Under the pieces are notes generated by a model. The model worked only from the letters and a program-made list of their open reading frames with translations. It did not search any database and had not been told where the DNA came from. The position numbers and the translations under genes were made by a program. Shown in pieces: positions 7,012 through 16,131 of a DNA stretch of 64,000 bases. Each line of letters begins with the position of its first letter. Position 1 is the first letter of the stretch. This stretch comes from Lachnospiraceae bacterium (lineage in GTDB: Bacteria; Bacillota; Clostridia; Lachnospirales; Lachnospiraceae). The stretch lies in contig JAGBEO010000001.1 of assembly GCA_017936885.1 (NCBI GenBank), forward strand, positions 127,733 to 191,732, read 5' to 3'.

Positions 7012-9063
7012 ATGAAGCGTTTTCACAAGAAATTACTGGCTTTATGTATCAGTGCCGGTCTTTGTTCCGCTGCTTTGGCAGGATGTGGCGCAAGTGATAC
7101 GGAATCTGCCGCAGTAACAGAGGAAACTACACAGGCTGAGGAATCCGCACAGACAGAATCTACTATCGAAGTAACCACTTTCCCGCTGCCGGAGGGTCCG
7201 GAAGAATCTGAAATCTTTATAGAACCGATTGCAGACATTTCCGATGACTTTATCCGCGGTATGGACGCATCTGCCGTACTTTCCCTGGAAAACAGCGGCG
7301 TTACTTATTATAATTACGAAGGTGAAGAACAGGATGTTTTCATGACGCTGGCACAATCGGGCGTCAATTACATACGTTTGCGTGTGTGGAATGATCCGTA
7401 TGATGAAAACGGCAACGGATACGGCGGCGGTAATAATGACCTTGCTACTGCGATCGAACTGGGTAAACGGGCAACCCAGTATGGTATGAAAGTATCTATT
7501 GATTTCCACTATTCCGACTTCTGGGCTGATCCAAAGAGACAACATGCGCCTAAGGCATGGGAAGGCATGAGCGGCGAGGAAAAAGCTGATGCTCTCTATA
7601 CATTTACCAAAGAAAGCCTTACAGAACTTCTTGATGCCGGTGTCAATGTAGGCATGGTACAGATCGGTAACGAGATCAACAACGGTATGTCCGGCGAGAC
7701 AGACGTTCCGACAGTCATGAATCTTCTGTGTTCCGGAAGTAAAGCCGTCCGTGAGACATCTGAAGCTTACGGAAAAGATATTCAGGTTGTGGTACATTAC
7801 ACAAATATCGAACTGACCGACGAAATAGACAATATTGCTTCCAATCTGGAAGAATACGGCGTTGATTATGATATTTTCGGTTTATCCTATTATCCGTTCT
7901 GGGACGGTACAAACGAAAATATGCAGGCTGTTGCCACCAACATACAGGAAAAATATGGCAAAGAGGTTATTATTGCTGAAACTTCCTATTGTTATACTAC
8001 CGAAGACGGTGACGGCTTCGCAAACAGCTTCGACGGCATAGAGGGTATCGTTGATGGTTATGCCGCAACCGTACAGAGCCAGGCTACTATGATCCGTGAT
8101 ATCTGTGCAGCGGCAAATGAAGCCGGTTTGCTCGGTGTATTCTATTGGGAAGGCACATGGATCCCGGTCGGTGATGCAACGGCAGATAATTCTTCTATCT
8201 GGGAAAAATACGGAAGCGGCTGGGCAAGCAGCTATGCCGGCGAGTATGACCCGGACGATTCCGGATTATATTACGGCGGCTGTTCCTGGGATAATCAGGC
8301 AATGTTTGATTTCGACGGTTATCCGCTTGCATCCTTAAACGTATGGAAATACTTAAAATACGGTTCCACCGCACCTTTGGCAGTTGATTATGTACCTTCA
8401 CTTTCCGCTACCTTTGATGTGGGAGCTGAAATCGAACTTCCTGAGACGGTTGAAGTTGTTTACAATGACCGTTCCGCAAATGAAGAAGTTGCTGTCACAT
8501 GGGATGAGGCACAGCTTGCCGCGATCGACACGAGTGTCGGCGGAACTTATGAGGTTACAGGTTCTCTCGAAGACGGTACAACCGTACCCTGTGCCATTGA
8601 AGTCGTAATGGCTAACTATGTTCAGAACCCAAGTTTCGAAGATGCCGATACTTCCATGTGGAATGTTACATACGAAGGCGACACGAATCCTACAGATTTC
8701 CAGTCAAAGGCAGATGACGCTTATTCCGGTGAGATTGCTTTCCATTTCTGGTCAGGAGATTCCGATATGGACTTTGCTATTGAACAGGAGATCACGGTTC
8801 TGGCGCCGGGCACCTATCAGCTTTCCGCTTTTGCGCAGGGCGGAGATATGTCTGATGATTCAGAATTGGAATTATATGCGATTGTGGATGGCGAAGAGCA
8901 GACTGCTTCCTTTATGGTAGCCGGTTGGGCAAACTGGCAGAATCCTTCGATTCCTGAGATAAGGGTTACGGATGGTACACTTACAGTCGGTGTACGCATG
9001 AAGTGTAACGTTGGAAGCTGGGGAACTGTGGATGACTTTACCTTGAACAAGGTTTCTAACTAA
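7012..9063 (+). CDS. GH53 arabinogalactan endo-beta-1,4-galactanase, cell-surface lipoprotein
   Basis: A 683-residue enzyme that cuts beta-1,4-galactan side chains of pectin at the cell surface. The ATG at 7012 follows GAGGAGG and gives a lipoprotein signal with lipobox LAGC (Cys25); the upstream ATG at 6982 would precede the ribosome binding site. Residues about 70-420 are the GH53 barrel. The general acid/base is Glu221 in QIGNEINNG and the nucleophile is Glu323 in IIAETSYCY. Next comes an Ig-like (Big_4-type) domain at about 450-535. A C-terminal beta-sandwich starts NPSFEDADTSMWNV and resembles galactan-binding CBM61. It is divergent from an AraC regulator. It would feed galacto-oligosaccharides to an importer. 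Confidence 0.92.
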   Translation: MKRFHKKLLALCISAGLCSAALAGCGASDTESAAVTEETTQAEESAQTESTIEVTTFPLPEGPEESEIFIEPIADISDDFIRGMDASAVLSLENSGVTYYNYEGEEQDVFMTLAQSGVNYIRLRVWNDPYDENGNGYGGGNNDLATAIELGKRATQYGMKVSIDFHYSDFWADPKRQHAPKAWEGMSGEEKADALYTFTKESLTELLDAGVNVGMVQIGNEINNGMSGETDVPTVMNLLCSGSKAVRETSEAYGKDIQVVVHYTNIELTDEIDNIASNLEEYGVDYDIFGLSYYPFWDGTNENMQAVATNIQEKYGKEVIIAETSYCYTTEDGDGFANSFDGIEGIVDGYAATVQSQATMIRDICAAANEAGLLGVFYWEGTWIPVGDATADNSSIWEKYGSGWASSYAGEYDPDDSGLYYGGCSWDNQAMFDFDGYPLASLNVWKYLKYGSTAPLAVDYVPSLSATFDVGAEIELPETVEVVYNDRSANEEVAVTWDEAQLAAIDTSVGGTYEVTGSLEDGTTVPCAIEVVMANYVQNPSFEDADTSMWNVTYEGDTNPTDFQSKADDAYSGEIAFHFWSGDSDMDFAIEQEITVLAPGTYQLSAFAQGGDMSDDSELELYAIVDGEEQTASFMVAGWANWQNPSIPEIRVTDGTLTVGVRMKCNVGSWGTVDDFTLNKVSN

Positions 9064-9093
9064 TTCGTAACACGTTACGACAGATGATGCATG

Positions 9094-9134
9094 AAAAGGC
9101 AGGGAATTTCAGATTTCAGAAATCCCTGCCTTTT
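9094..9134. terminator. Bidirectional terminator between GH53 and the HAD gene
   Basis: AAAAGGCAGGGA...TCCCTGCCTTTT forms a long stem followed by T runs on both strands. Its right arm lies inside the last codons of the minus-strand HAD gene, so it serves both convergent genes. Confidence 0.75.
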
Positions 9135-9957
9135 GTGATGATATGTTCTCTGCAAGCCATCTGGCTACACCATCGGAATTGTTATCACCGATAATCCCTG
9201 TCGCAATTTCTTTCAGGCTTTCCATGGCATTCCCTACCGCATAGGCTTCATCCGCAGCTTGAAACATAGAAATATCGTTTAAGGAATCGCCGAATACTAC
9301 CACCCTTTCACAGTTATATTGTTTCTGCAGTTTCCGGATCGCCTTTGCTTTTGTGGCATCTTTAGGGCATATCTCCAACCAATATTCCGGTCGGTATTTA
9401 TCCTGCTGAAAAACGCAGATCCATTCGTCGCTGTCTTTTACCCGGCTATACAACGGTTCCAATTCCTCCCGCTCCCCAATAAAGGTAAAATAACAGACTT
9501 CACCTTCATACAGTTCGTCTTCTGTCAGCACTGCACGAAGCCTGCCGTCATCGGCATGATCTACTAAATACTGTTGAAACCCTTCATTCAACATGCCTTT
9601 TAAGTATGACTTTTGTTCTTTTCCGTCAATATATGATGTGGCAAATCCGAAAAGCGTTAATCCTTGTGTACATTGCCGGACAGACTGAAGATTTTCCTGC
9701 GTAAACATAGCGATCTCGATTTCTTCCTGTGTCTGCGGATCTGCAAATATCGTGCCATTACGTATGATAACAGGCAGTTGAAAATCAATATCTTTGGTAA
9801 CCGCGGAAGCGCTGTTTATAGACCTCGCCGTCGCATATGTAACTAACAAACCGTGTTTTATCAAGTTATTCAGGATTGTTACTGATGTTTCTGAAATGGA
9901 CTTATCATCTTTCATCAAGGTTCCGTCTAAATCTGTAACGTAAAGTGTCTTTGCCAT
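9109..9957 (-). CDS. Cof-type HAD-IIB hydrolase
   Basis: A 282-residue cytosolic phosphatase of the Cof subfamily, which dephosphorylates sugar phosphates, FMN or pyridoxal phosphate. Motif I is VTDLDGTL (nucleophile Asp at about residue 8). Motif II and the cap follow, and motifs III/IV are VVFGDSLNDISMF near residue 220. The start at 9957 has AAGGAG upstream. It stands alone, convergent with the GH53 gene, and its 3' end is shared with a terminator. The substrate cannot be read from the sequence. Confidence 0.88.
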   Translation of the reverse strand: MAKTLYVTDLDGTLMKDDKSISETSVTILNNLIKHGLLVTYATARSINSASAVTKDIDFQLPVIIRNGTIFADPQTQEEIEIAMFTQENLQSVRQCTQGLTLFGFATSYIDGKEQKSYLKGMLNEGFQQYLVDHADDGRLRAVLTEDELYEGEVCYFTFIGEREELEPLYSRVKDSDEWICVFQQDKYRPEYWLEICPKDATKAKAIRKLQKQYNCERVVVFGDSLNDISMFQAADEAYAVGNAMESLKEIATGIIGDNNSDGVARWLAENISSQKAGISEI

Positions 9958-10015
9958 ACTCCTTGTTCCCTTTTTTATTTATTGACTTCCGATTATAATC
10001 CAATCTACCGCTTTA

Positions 10016-10558
10016 TTATATCTCATTAGATACTTTTTTCAAAACCAATAATTCACCGGAACTTGCTATCACAAGATACCTGCCGCATTTACTAAACCCA
10101 TAACCTCTTATCTCATAATCATCAAACAAGATAAAACTCTCTTCCGGATTCTGAATATACAACTTGTAATCTGACATAAAAACAATTTTTTGTCTTGGAT
10201 ATTCCGGCGCGACCATCTCTACCCTGTCTCCCGCTTTCGTATGGCATCTTAATCCGCCTCCGCCAATGCCTGCTATATGTATCACTTCATTGCCTAACTG
10301 TTCAGCTATCGCAATCAAATCATCCTCATCGTAATTTTCCTCACAAAACTTGATTTCTCCTGTTTCACAGTTGATCACAGATTGCCCCTGGGAAGAAATA
10401 CAAACTAGCATGGATGTCAAAACTTCCGAAAAGCCTACATATAATAATCCGCCAACTGTGATCTCTATTACTTTGTCCCATCCGTCAGGAATTCCATAAG
10501 GTATTTTATCTATGATATTTATTAAATGATTTCTATTGTGTTCTTCAATCTTATTCAT
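10016..10558 (-). CDS. Hypothetical protein, 180 aa
   Basis: A soluble protein without signal peptide or membrane helix. It contains GIPDGWDKVIEITVGGLLYVGFSE, then CETGEIKFCEE, and a C-terminal half of short beta-like strands (KIVFMSDYKLYIQ, GYGFSKCGRYLVIASSGELLVLKK). The C-terminal pattern resembles one or two blades of a propeller-like fold, but I do not recognise a family. It is a single gene between the HAD and GNAT genes. Confidence 0.65.
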   Translation of the reverse strand: MNKIEEHNRNHLINIIDKIPYGIPDGWDKVIEITVGGLLYVGFSEVLTSMLVCISSQGQSVINCETGEIKFCEENYDEDDLIAIAEQLGNEVIHIAGIGGGGLRCHTKAGDRVEMVAPEYPRQKIVFMSDYKLYIQNPEESFILFDDYEIRGYGFSKCGRYLVIASSGELLVLKKVSNEI

Positions 10559-10686
10559 TGTTACTCTCTATGAACTTACTCCGGCATCGCTCATTCCACC
10601 ATATGTTTCCACGCCGCGCCGCTTCTTCTTTGCATTTTCTAAATTAGTTGTTACACCTTACCAACCTCTATGGTAAATAATGAAGA

Positions 10687-11160
10687 TTACAACTTGCAGA
10701 CCATTATATATTCCTCATCCTTTTCATCAATGATTTCAAATCCCACATTCCAATACATTTTCACAGCATAATTTGCCTTTTGAACTGCAAGCGATGCCTG
10801 TTTATATCCCTGCTGCCGCAAAAGACAAAGCATTTCTTTCATCATGGCAGTTCCTATTCCCATATTTCGATATTCTTTCAAAAGAGAAATTGCAAAGGAA
10901 GGTGTCTCGTCATCAATATGTCCGTAATCATTCATAATACGAACCCAGACTGCTCCTGCAATTTTTCCACTCACTTCGGCGACTAAACCGATATCTCCCT
11001 TTTTCTTTCCGAAATCCGTTACATACACTTGTAATTCCGGAGTTTTTATGATTGTTCTTGGCGGAGCAGACATGCCCTCCGGGATAAATATTGCTTCATA
11101 CAAAAAATCCTCAAGGAGACTGTATTCTTCTTCTGCTATTTTTCTAATTGTATAATTCAT
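10687..11160 (-). CDS. GNAT family N-acetyltransferase
   Basis: About 157 residues starting MNYTIRKIAEEEYSLLEDFLYEAIF. Motif A is LLKEYRNMGIGTAMMKEML, and the C-terminal part has KANYAVKMYWNVGFEIID. I choose the ATG at 11160, behind AGGAAA, because the family normally begins at MNYTIRK. In-frame ATGs at 11190 and 11208 would make it overlap the preceding GNAT gene by up to 13 nt. It is the second of two adjacent acetyltransferase genes. The substrate is unknown. Confidence 0.82.
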   Translation of the reverse strand: MNYTIRKIAEEEYSLLEDFLYEAIFIPEGMSAPPRTIIKTPELQVYVTDFGKKKGDIGLVAEVSGKIAGAVWVRIMNDYGHIDDETPSFAISLLKEYRNMGIGTAMMKEMLCLLRQQGYKQASLAVQKANYAVKMYWNVGFEIIDEKDEEYIMVCKL

Positions 11161-11195
11161 ACTTTCCTGCTCTGAGTTGTTACTTATCATTGCTT

Positions 11196-11624
11196 TTATT
11201 CTTTCCATATCATAAAGTATTCTTTTTCACCGGTATTGTCGTCCGTGTTTTCGCATTGGATCTTAAAGTTTTCTCTTTGATAGAATTTTACCGCCCGCAT
11301 ATTCTTTTGATATACGCTCAAACTTAATTGCTTTCTGGTACTCTTTAAAAAGTCCAGTAACTGTTTGCCTATGCCGCAGGATTGTATTTCATTCCAGACA
11401 AAGATTCCTGCAATATAATCATCACTTAATCCGACAAAACCCTGTATTCTCTTTTCATTCTCATCTTCATACACATACACTTCCGCCTGTGAAATCATCT
11501 CTTTCACCGCGTCAAAATGATCCTGCCAGTATTGTGCGGGAATAAAGTAATGGGCTTTTATGTTGGTATCCAGCCATATGTCTGCGACCCTGTCTATATC
11601 TTTTTCCAGTAATTTTCTGATCAT
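11196..11624 (-). CDS. GNAT family N-acetyltransferase (YiaC-like)
   Basis: A 142-residue single-domain acetyltransferase beginning MIRKLLEKDIDRVADIW. The acetyl-CoA loop is WNEIQSCGIGKQLLDFLK and the C-terminal motif is VYQKNMRAVKFYQRENFKI. A GGAG ribosome binding site lies eight bases upstream of the ATG. It is immediately upstream of another GNAT gene, so the two are probably co-transcribed. The family acetylates protein lysines or small molecules; the target here is unknown. Confidence 0.85.
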   Translation of the reverse strand: MIRKLLEKDIDRVADIWLDTNIKAHYFIPAQYWQDHFDAVKEMISQAEVYVYEDENEKRIQGFVGLSDDYIAGIFVWNEIQSCGIGKQLLDFLKSTRKQLSLSVYQKNMRAVKFYQRENFKIQCENTDDNTGEKEYFMIWKE

Positions 11625-11652
11625 GACGCTTTCTCCATTCGAAAATCGAAGT

Positions 11653-12150
11653 TTATTGATAATACTCTTTTCTAACCTCCATCAATGCAAATCCTAAAAG
11701 ATTCTGCCCCTTCCACTTATTGATATCAAATCTGTCCTCATTGGTCATGCTTAATCCGATCCCCCAGATTCTATCATTTACGGCACATTCCGCCAAAAGA
11801 GAATTTCCGGTATCTATCAGCATTTGCCGCAAATCTTCATTATCCCTAAACTTATGAAGCAAGCCGTTATATACGATAATCTGCCGTACACCACTCCATA
11901 AAATATCATTATAACCGGCAACTTTCCTTCCGAGATTTTTTATTTCAGCCACATCATCAACTGACATTATCTTATCTGCCGTATCAGTATCTTTAAACAG
12001 ACATGCCTTTTGGTACATCATATACTGTTCCATAGAAGTAAATGTTATATGATCTGCTTGGAATTTTGAAACATACCAATTACTTAAATAGCCATTTTCT
12101 TCATCTGGATTATGGAAACATATTATTTTTTTATCTGACAATCTGATCAC
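11653..12150 (-). CDS. NADAR family protein (YbiA-like N-glycosidase)
   Basis: About 160 residues. Family hallmarks are visible: NGYLSNWYVSKF, MEQYMMYQKA, LAECAVNDRIWGIGL and WKGQNLLGFALMEVR. NADAR proteins cleave N-glycosidic bonds of ADP-ribose-type or riboflavin-intermediate compounds, and some reverse ADP-ribosylation of guanine. There is no ATG at the expected start. The frame opens with GTG at 12150. A TTG at 12141 is preceded by AGGTGA at good spacing and may be the true start. The neighbours are GNAT genes; no toxin partner is visible. Confidence 0.85.
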   Translation of the reverse strand: MIRLSDKKIICFHNPDEENGYLSNWYVSKFQADHITFTSMEQYMMYQKACLFKDTDTADKIMSVDDVAEIKNLGRKVAGYNDILWSGVRQIIVYNGLLHKFRDNEDLRQMLIDTGNSLLAECAVNDRIWGIGLSMTNEDRFDINKWKGQNLLGFALMEVRKEYYQ

Positions 12151-12289
12151 CTACTTTACGTACTGCTAAATCCAATCTACACAAAATCTATCGATTGATT
12201 TCCCTTCATTGGCTTATACTTTTATTCATCCTATATACATACTTTCAAAATATAAGTAAATTATATCATATTTATCTACAAATGAATTA

Positions 12290-12331
12290 TTAAAAAGAAA
12301 CAGAGGGGCACTCTATACGATATGCCCCTCT
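12290..12331 (-). terminator. Terminator of the phosphorylase operon
   Basis: GAGGGGCA...TGCCCCTC forms an 8-bp stem. On the minus strand it is followed by TGTTTCTTTTT, a typical U-rich tail. It lies about 80 bp after the stop of the GH94-like gene. Confidence 0.75.
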
Positions 12332-12408
12332 TCCTTTAAAATTTCTCTATGCTGGTTCTTCAAGCGTTATCTTATTTTTGTTGCTTATCTTTGTTTTTCC
12401 TCTTCTTT

Positions 12409-15400
12409 CTACGCAATCTCCACCATAATCTCAGCCACATCTCCATCACGCACAGCCTGCGCTCTTGCCGCATCCAGAGAAGCACCATTTACGGCTTCAC
12501 TTCTGCCATCCTGATAAGTGATCGTGATCTTCTGCACGGTATACTCACCCGGAATGTACGCTTTCTTATCTGCCAACAGATAGGTAACCGGAATCGTGCC
12601 TAAGAACGTAGCTTTTACCTGCTTATCCTCTCCTACCAGATAAGAAGGCAGAAGCGGTGCAAAGGTCAGCGTGAGTTCACCGCCCTCTACGGTAAAGGGA
12701 TGTAAACCAAACATCATCAACGACCACATATGGATAAATTCCACCGTGGAGCCGCTAAGTCTCGCCACAAAGCCTTTGCCGTGGATATTCTTATTCGGGT
12801 TCTTGCTGCTGACGATAAAGGAGGAATTCTCATAAATACTTCTTCCGTACACCTTCGGATCAAGGAACGGGATTGCAGCCTTGTGGAAGTCATCTGCAAA
12901 CTCCTGATACATACCGGATTTCAATAACTCCAGCAGATATTTATATTCCATGTGCAGCCAGATGGACTCATTCTCAAGCCACCCCGGATTGAAGGCTTTA
13001 CAACGTCCCACCTCAAAGGAAGCATCCGCCAGGGAAGCGTTGACCTTGTACATATTCAGCTTCTCATCATAGAGATCACTGTTCTTCACGGAATCATAAA
13101 GCTTCTTCTTATCCGCAATGGAATGATCCAGCTTCAGATAACGAACCGGACCTTCCAGGAATAACGGAATCTTCTTAACCGCAAAGTGAGTCGGATGAAT
13201 GCCTTCTGCATCCTCTGTATACTCTGTCACATCATAGGCAAAATAGGTCGGGCAGATACCATTCTCCATAGCACACGCCTTTTTAATACCGATCTCCACG
13301 ATCTCATAGAATAACTGTAAAGACTCGATCAGCTCTGCGGCGCTCTTCTCCACACGGGAGCCTTCGATACCGTCGTAGACTTTATCCCAGTAAGTCTCTT
13401 TGATATCATTGATTTGGTTCCAGTAAGATACCACTTCCTGCTCTGTCTTCAGTGTCTCTTTTTCCTTGTTGACTAATGCAGTCACTTCATCCAGCAGCCA
13501 TGCGGATTCGGAAATCATATTGACACTGATGTCATATTTCTGAAGTGCCTTGATTGTATATGCCAAAGTACGTCCCAATTCATAGGTTTCCGCCATAGAA
13601 GAACCAAGCAGTCCCGGCAGACCATTGAGTGCATCATACCAGCCGGGCTTACCGCCTTCCATCTCGATACCCATACCGTAAGCATCCAATGCGGCAAATT
13701 TTGTCGTGCAGAGAATGACAAGTTTCTCAAGCAGGGAAGAGGTAACAACCTCGCCCGTACCTTTTCCGCTTTTTACCAGCTTGCAATCCGTATCACGCTT
13801 ACTTTCTTCCTTTAGGGCATGGTACTGGCGGATACCGTTTGCCGTCTTCTCATACCGTTTTGCACGTTTGTTGATTGCTACCTGGGATAAAAACCATGTA
13901 TAGCTTTCATCCGTCAATAATTCTCTTTCTTTTTCCGGATAAAGATTTAAATAGCTCTCGATCAGATCCAGGTTGTAAGTCCAGTGGTCAGACCAGTAGC
14001 CTTCCCCGAAATTACCGTTCATCTGGCTGACTGCCTGCTCCATCACCTGTTCAAACAGGCGACCGGCTTCTTCATCCGTAACCTGCACCTTGCAGTTTTC
14101 TAATACATGGAAGAAATGTCCCGGTGTAAAAGGTTGCTGTAAGGCATCCAGAACCGCCTCTTTCTCCTCCTGCGCTATTGATGCGAAAATCTTCTCCCCT
14201 GCTTCTCTCGGCAGGACATAAGTTACTTTCTCAATGGAAAGCGGATTGTAACCGTCTAACTGAAGCAGGTTATAAAAGGTTTTAATATTTTCCGTTCCCA
14301 CAAAAGGGGTAAAGAAATTATCACATCTTCTGTTCTGGTTCACATCACGGTAACTGCCATTACCCTGTGTATAGAATTCCGGCAACATGGCGAAATAATT
14401 ATACTCTCTCTCCAAATCTCCATGCTTTCTGGAATAAACGTAGAAAATCTTGTTGCCGCCCAGAGTGATCGGATAACCGCCGCGCAGCACATTATCCATA
14501 TAGGTATAACGGCAGTATGCATCGAAATCAGGACATGCCGTATGCGTATCGATCTTATCACACAACTCTTCCGTCAACTGTCTTGACCGGAGCAATTTTT
14601 CTTCAAAGAATGTTCCGTCCATTTCCTTTGACACAAATTTCTGCAAAGTCTCATAATTGCATACCTGTCCCATTACTTCATATAATACGATAGACTCTGA
14701 CGGCGCTAACGTCTTCTGTGTTCCATAGAAACTACAGGGGAACTGGTTCTGAGTTACCTGTTCCTTCTCCAAAACGCCCTGCAGTCCGCCTTTTTTGAAG
14801 TTGACTGGCATAGTTAATGAGGAATCGTAGCCAAAAACCACATCCGGATCTACCACCGCAGGAAGCTTGGTGCCGTCCGCCATGCATCCGAACGAGAAAT
14901 TACCTTCGATGACCTCTGTGACCGCTGCCGTATCGGCACTGCTTGCCCTATTCCGGAAGAAAGGCACCTTCGTCTCCACATGCTCTACCTGCATCCACGC
15001 TTTGACCAGATTACCCATAGTCTTTAAATCTTCATTGCTCACGCCATAAGTAATAAAAGCAGGCATGCCATCCAGTATTTCCACGTCTTTTGGCTGATCT
15101 GCCACATTCGTGATCTCTACTTTTCTGACTAAGGCTCCTACCTTTTCCTCCGGCAGAGTATAATAGGTCACATGTGTTTTCATTTCATGCTTCTCATTAG
15201 TCTCTTCAATTTCCAGTCCGTTTTGGTAAATCGTCATGTGATGGGGCTCTTTTTCTTTGGCAAACGCCTCGAAATATTTACCGTCCACTTTCATAAAAGT
15301 ACGGAAACCCGTGCGCTTCACATTCTGAAAGCACTGGTGCGCCGGAGAAAACTCCATAATGGCATTATCTTTATTCTCCGAACCAAAAGTTGCCACACAC

Positions 15401-15528
15401 TGACCGCGGTTCACATAATAGCACCACACTGGAATGCCGTGAATGCCGCTGATACCCGGCAGGAAACTTGCAAAGGTAGATTTCTTCCCATAATTTTTGA
15501 TAACAAATGCCTTCTCTTTCTGACTCAT
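12409..15528 (-). CDS. Large GH94-like glycoside phosphorylase (cellobiose phosphorylase-related)
   Basis: About 1039 residues, cytosolic. It begins MSQKEKAFVIKNYGKKSTF and resembles the inverting phosphorylases of GH94 and its large relatives (GH149/GH161 size class). These split a beta-glucan oligosaccharide with phosphate to release a sugar 1-phosphate. Visible features are an N-terminal beta-sandwich with WCYYVNRGQCVATFGSENKDN, an (alpha/alpha)6 barrel region with YWSDHWTYNLDLIESYL, and GKPGWYDALNGLPGLLGSS. In that last segment an Asp aligns roughly with the catalytic DWND of GH94. The start is the ATG at 15528 (GGAAGG upstream). It is the last gene of an operon with a cupin and a HAD-IIA phosphatase. 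The exact family and substrate are uncertain. Confidence 0.68.
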   Translation of the reverse strand: MSQKEKAFVIKNYGKKSTFASFLPGISGIHGIPVWCYYVNRGQCVATFGSENKDNAIMEFSPAHQCFQNVKRTGFRTFMKVDGKYFEAFAKEKEPHHMTIYQNGLEIEETNEKHEMKTHVTYYTLPEEKVGALVRKVEITNVADQPKDVEILDGMPAFITYGVSNEDLKTMGNLVKAWMQVEHVETKVPFFRNRASSADTAAVTEVIEGNFSFGCMADGTKLPAVVDPDVVFGYDSSLTMPVNFKKGGLQGVLEKEQVTQNQFPCSFYGTQKTLAPSESIVLYEVMGQVCNYETLQKFVSKEMDGTFFEEKLLRSRQLTEELCDKIDTHTACPDFDAYCRYTYMDNVLRGGYPITLGGNKIFYVYSRKHGDLEREYNYFAMLPEFYTQGNGSYRDVNQNRRCDNFFTPFVGTENIKTFYNLLQLDGYNPLSIEKVTYVLPREAGEKIFASIAQEEKEAVLDALQQPFTPGHFFHVLENCKVQVTDEEAGRLFEQVMEQAVSQMNGNFGEGYWSDHWTYNLDLIESYLNLYPEKERELLTDESYTWFLSQVAINKRAKRYEKTANGIRQYHALKEESKRDTDCKLVKSGKGTGEVVTSSLLEKLVILCTTKFAALDAYGMGIEMEGGKPGWYDALNGLPGLLGSSMAETYELGRTLAYTIKALQKYDISVNMISESAWLLDEVTALVNKEKETLKTEQEVVSYWNQINDIKETYWDKVYDGIEGSRVEKSAAELIESLQLFYEIVEIGIKKACAMENGICPTYFAYDVTEYTEDAEGIHPTHFAVKKIPLFLEGPVRYLKLDHSIADKKKLYDSVKNSDLYDEKLNMYKVNASLADASFEVGRCKAFNPGWLENESIWLHMEYKYLLELLKSGMYQEFADDFHKAAIPFLDPKVYGRSIYENSSFIVSSKNPNKNIHGKGFVARLSGSTVEFIHMWSLMMFGLHPFTVEGGELTLTFAPLLPSYLVGEDKQVKATFLGTIPVTYLLADKKAYIPGEYTVQKITITYQDGRSEAVNGASLDAARAQAVRDGDVAEIMVEIA

Positions 15529-15599
15529 TCTCGTAACCTTCCCTTTCATATTATGATGTTTATAATCCATAATTTCTTCATCTTCTCACTGCTCATGAA

Positions 15600-15645
15600 G
15601 ACGCTCTCCTGCAGGCAACAGGGCATAGCCCTCGCAGGAATCAAA
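15600..15645. other. Intercistronic hairpin region between cupin and phosphorylase genes
   Basis: TCCTGC (15607-15612) pairs with GCAGGA (15634-15639), with an inner AGGGC/GCCCT stem. There is no T run on the minus strand, so it is more likely an mRNA-processing or stability element than a terminator. Confidence 0.4.
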
Positions 15646-15707
15646 TGCCTAACACTTATTATAATGGGTGTGTTTTTAGAAGGCACTCTTCTTTTTATAA
15701 AAAGGTG

Positions 15708-16109
15708 TCATTTTTTTAATTCCGCAAGACATGCCCTTACCTCATCATTAATCAGAATACTTGGAGAATTGTCGTCACAGGTATCATCAGCCTCTACGAT
15801 CAGCACCATTGCATCTTCTGACAAAGTATGTGTATGATAAGCTCCTGCCTTGACATTATAAATCTTGCAAGGCTCCAGTTCCACCCCGTGAATGGTTTCC
15901 AGCGTCTCATCCTCAGCCAGAAACAGCGTACACGTTCCGCGCAGTAAAATAAACGCTTCGTCTGTTTTATCATGCTTCTGGAAATTCGTCATATTCTCTA
16001 TCAACAGTTCCGGATGATAATTCAAAACTGCTACCCGAAATCCCCTGCAGGATAATAGCGGCTGATAACCGATGCCTTCATACTCTAATACTTCCAATAA
16101 ATTTTCCAT
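15708..16109 (-). CDS. Small cupin-domain protein
   Basis: A 133-residue single cupin. Motif 1 is seen around KHDKTDEAFILLRGTCTLFL and motif 2 around YNVKAGAYHTHTLSEDAMVLIVE. Conserved His and Glu residues could bind a metal. Such proteins are often sugar isomerases, lyases or ligand sensors. It lies between a HAD-IIA phosphatase and the large phosphorylase on the same strand, which suggests a part in handling a sugar product. The specific role cannot be assigned. Confidence 0.75.
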   Translation of the reverse strand: MENLLEVLEYEGIGYQPLLSCRGFRVAVLNYHPELLIENMTNFQKHDKTDEAFILLRGTCTLFLAEDETLETIHGVELEPCKIYNVKAGAYHTHTLSEDAMVLIVEADDTCDDNSPSILINDEVRACLAELKK

Positions 16110-16131
16110 ACTCTTTCCCTTTCTGTTCTTC

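Noticed and set aside
7042-7797. 251-codon minus-strand frame inside the GH53 gene
   Set aside because: Opposite-strand shadow of a strongly supported enzyme gene, with low-complexity Cys/Phe-rich translation.
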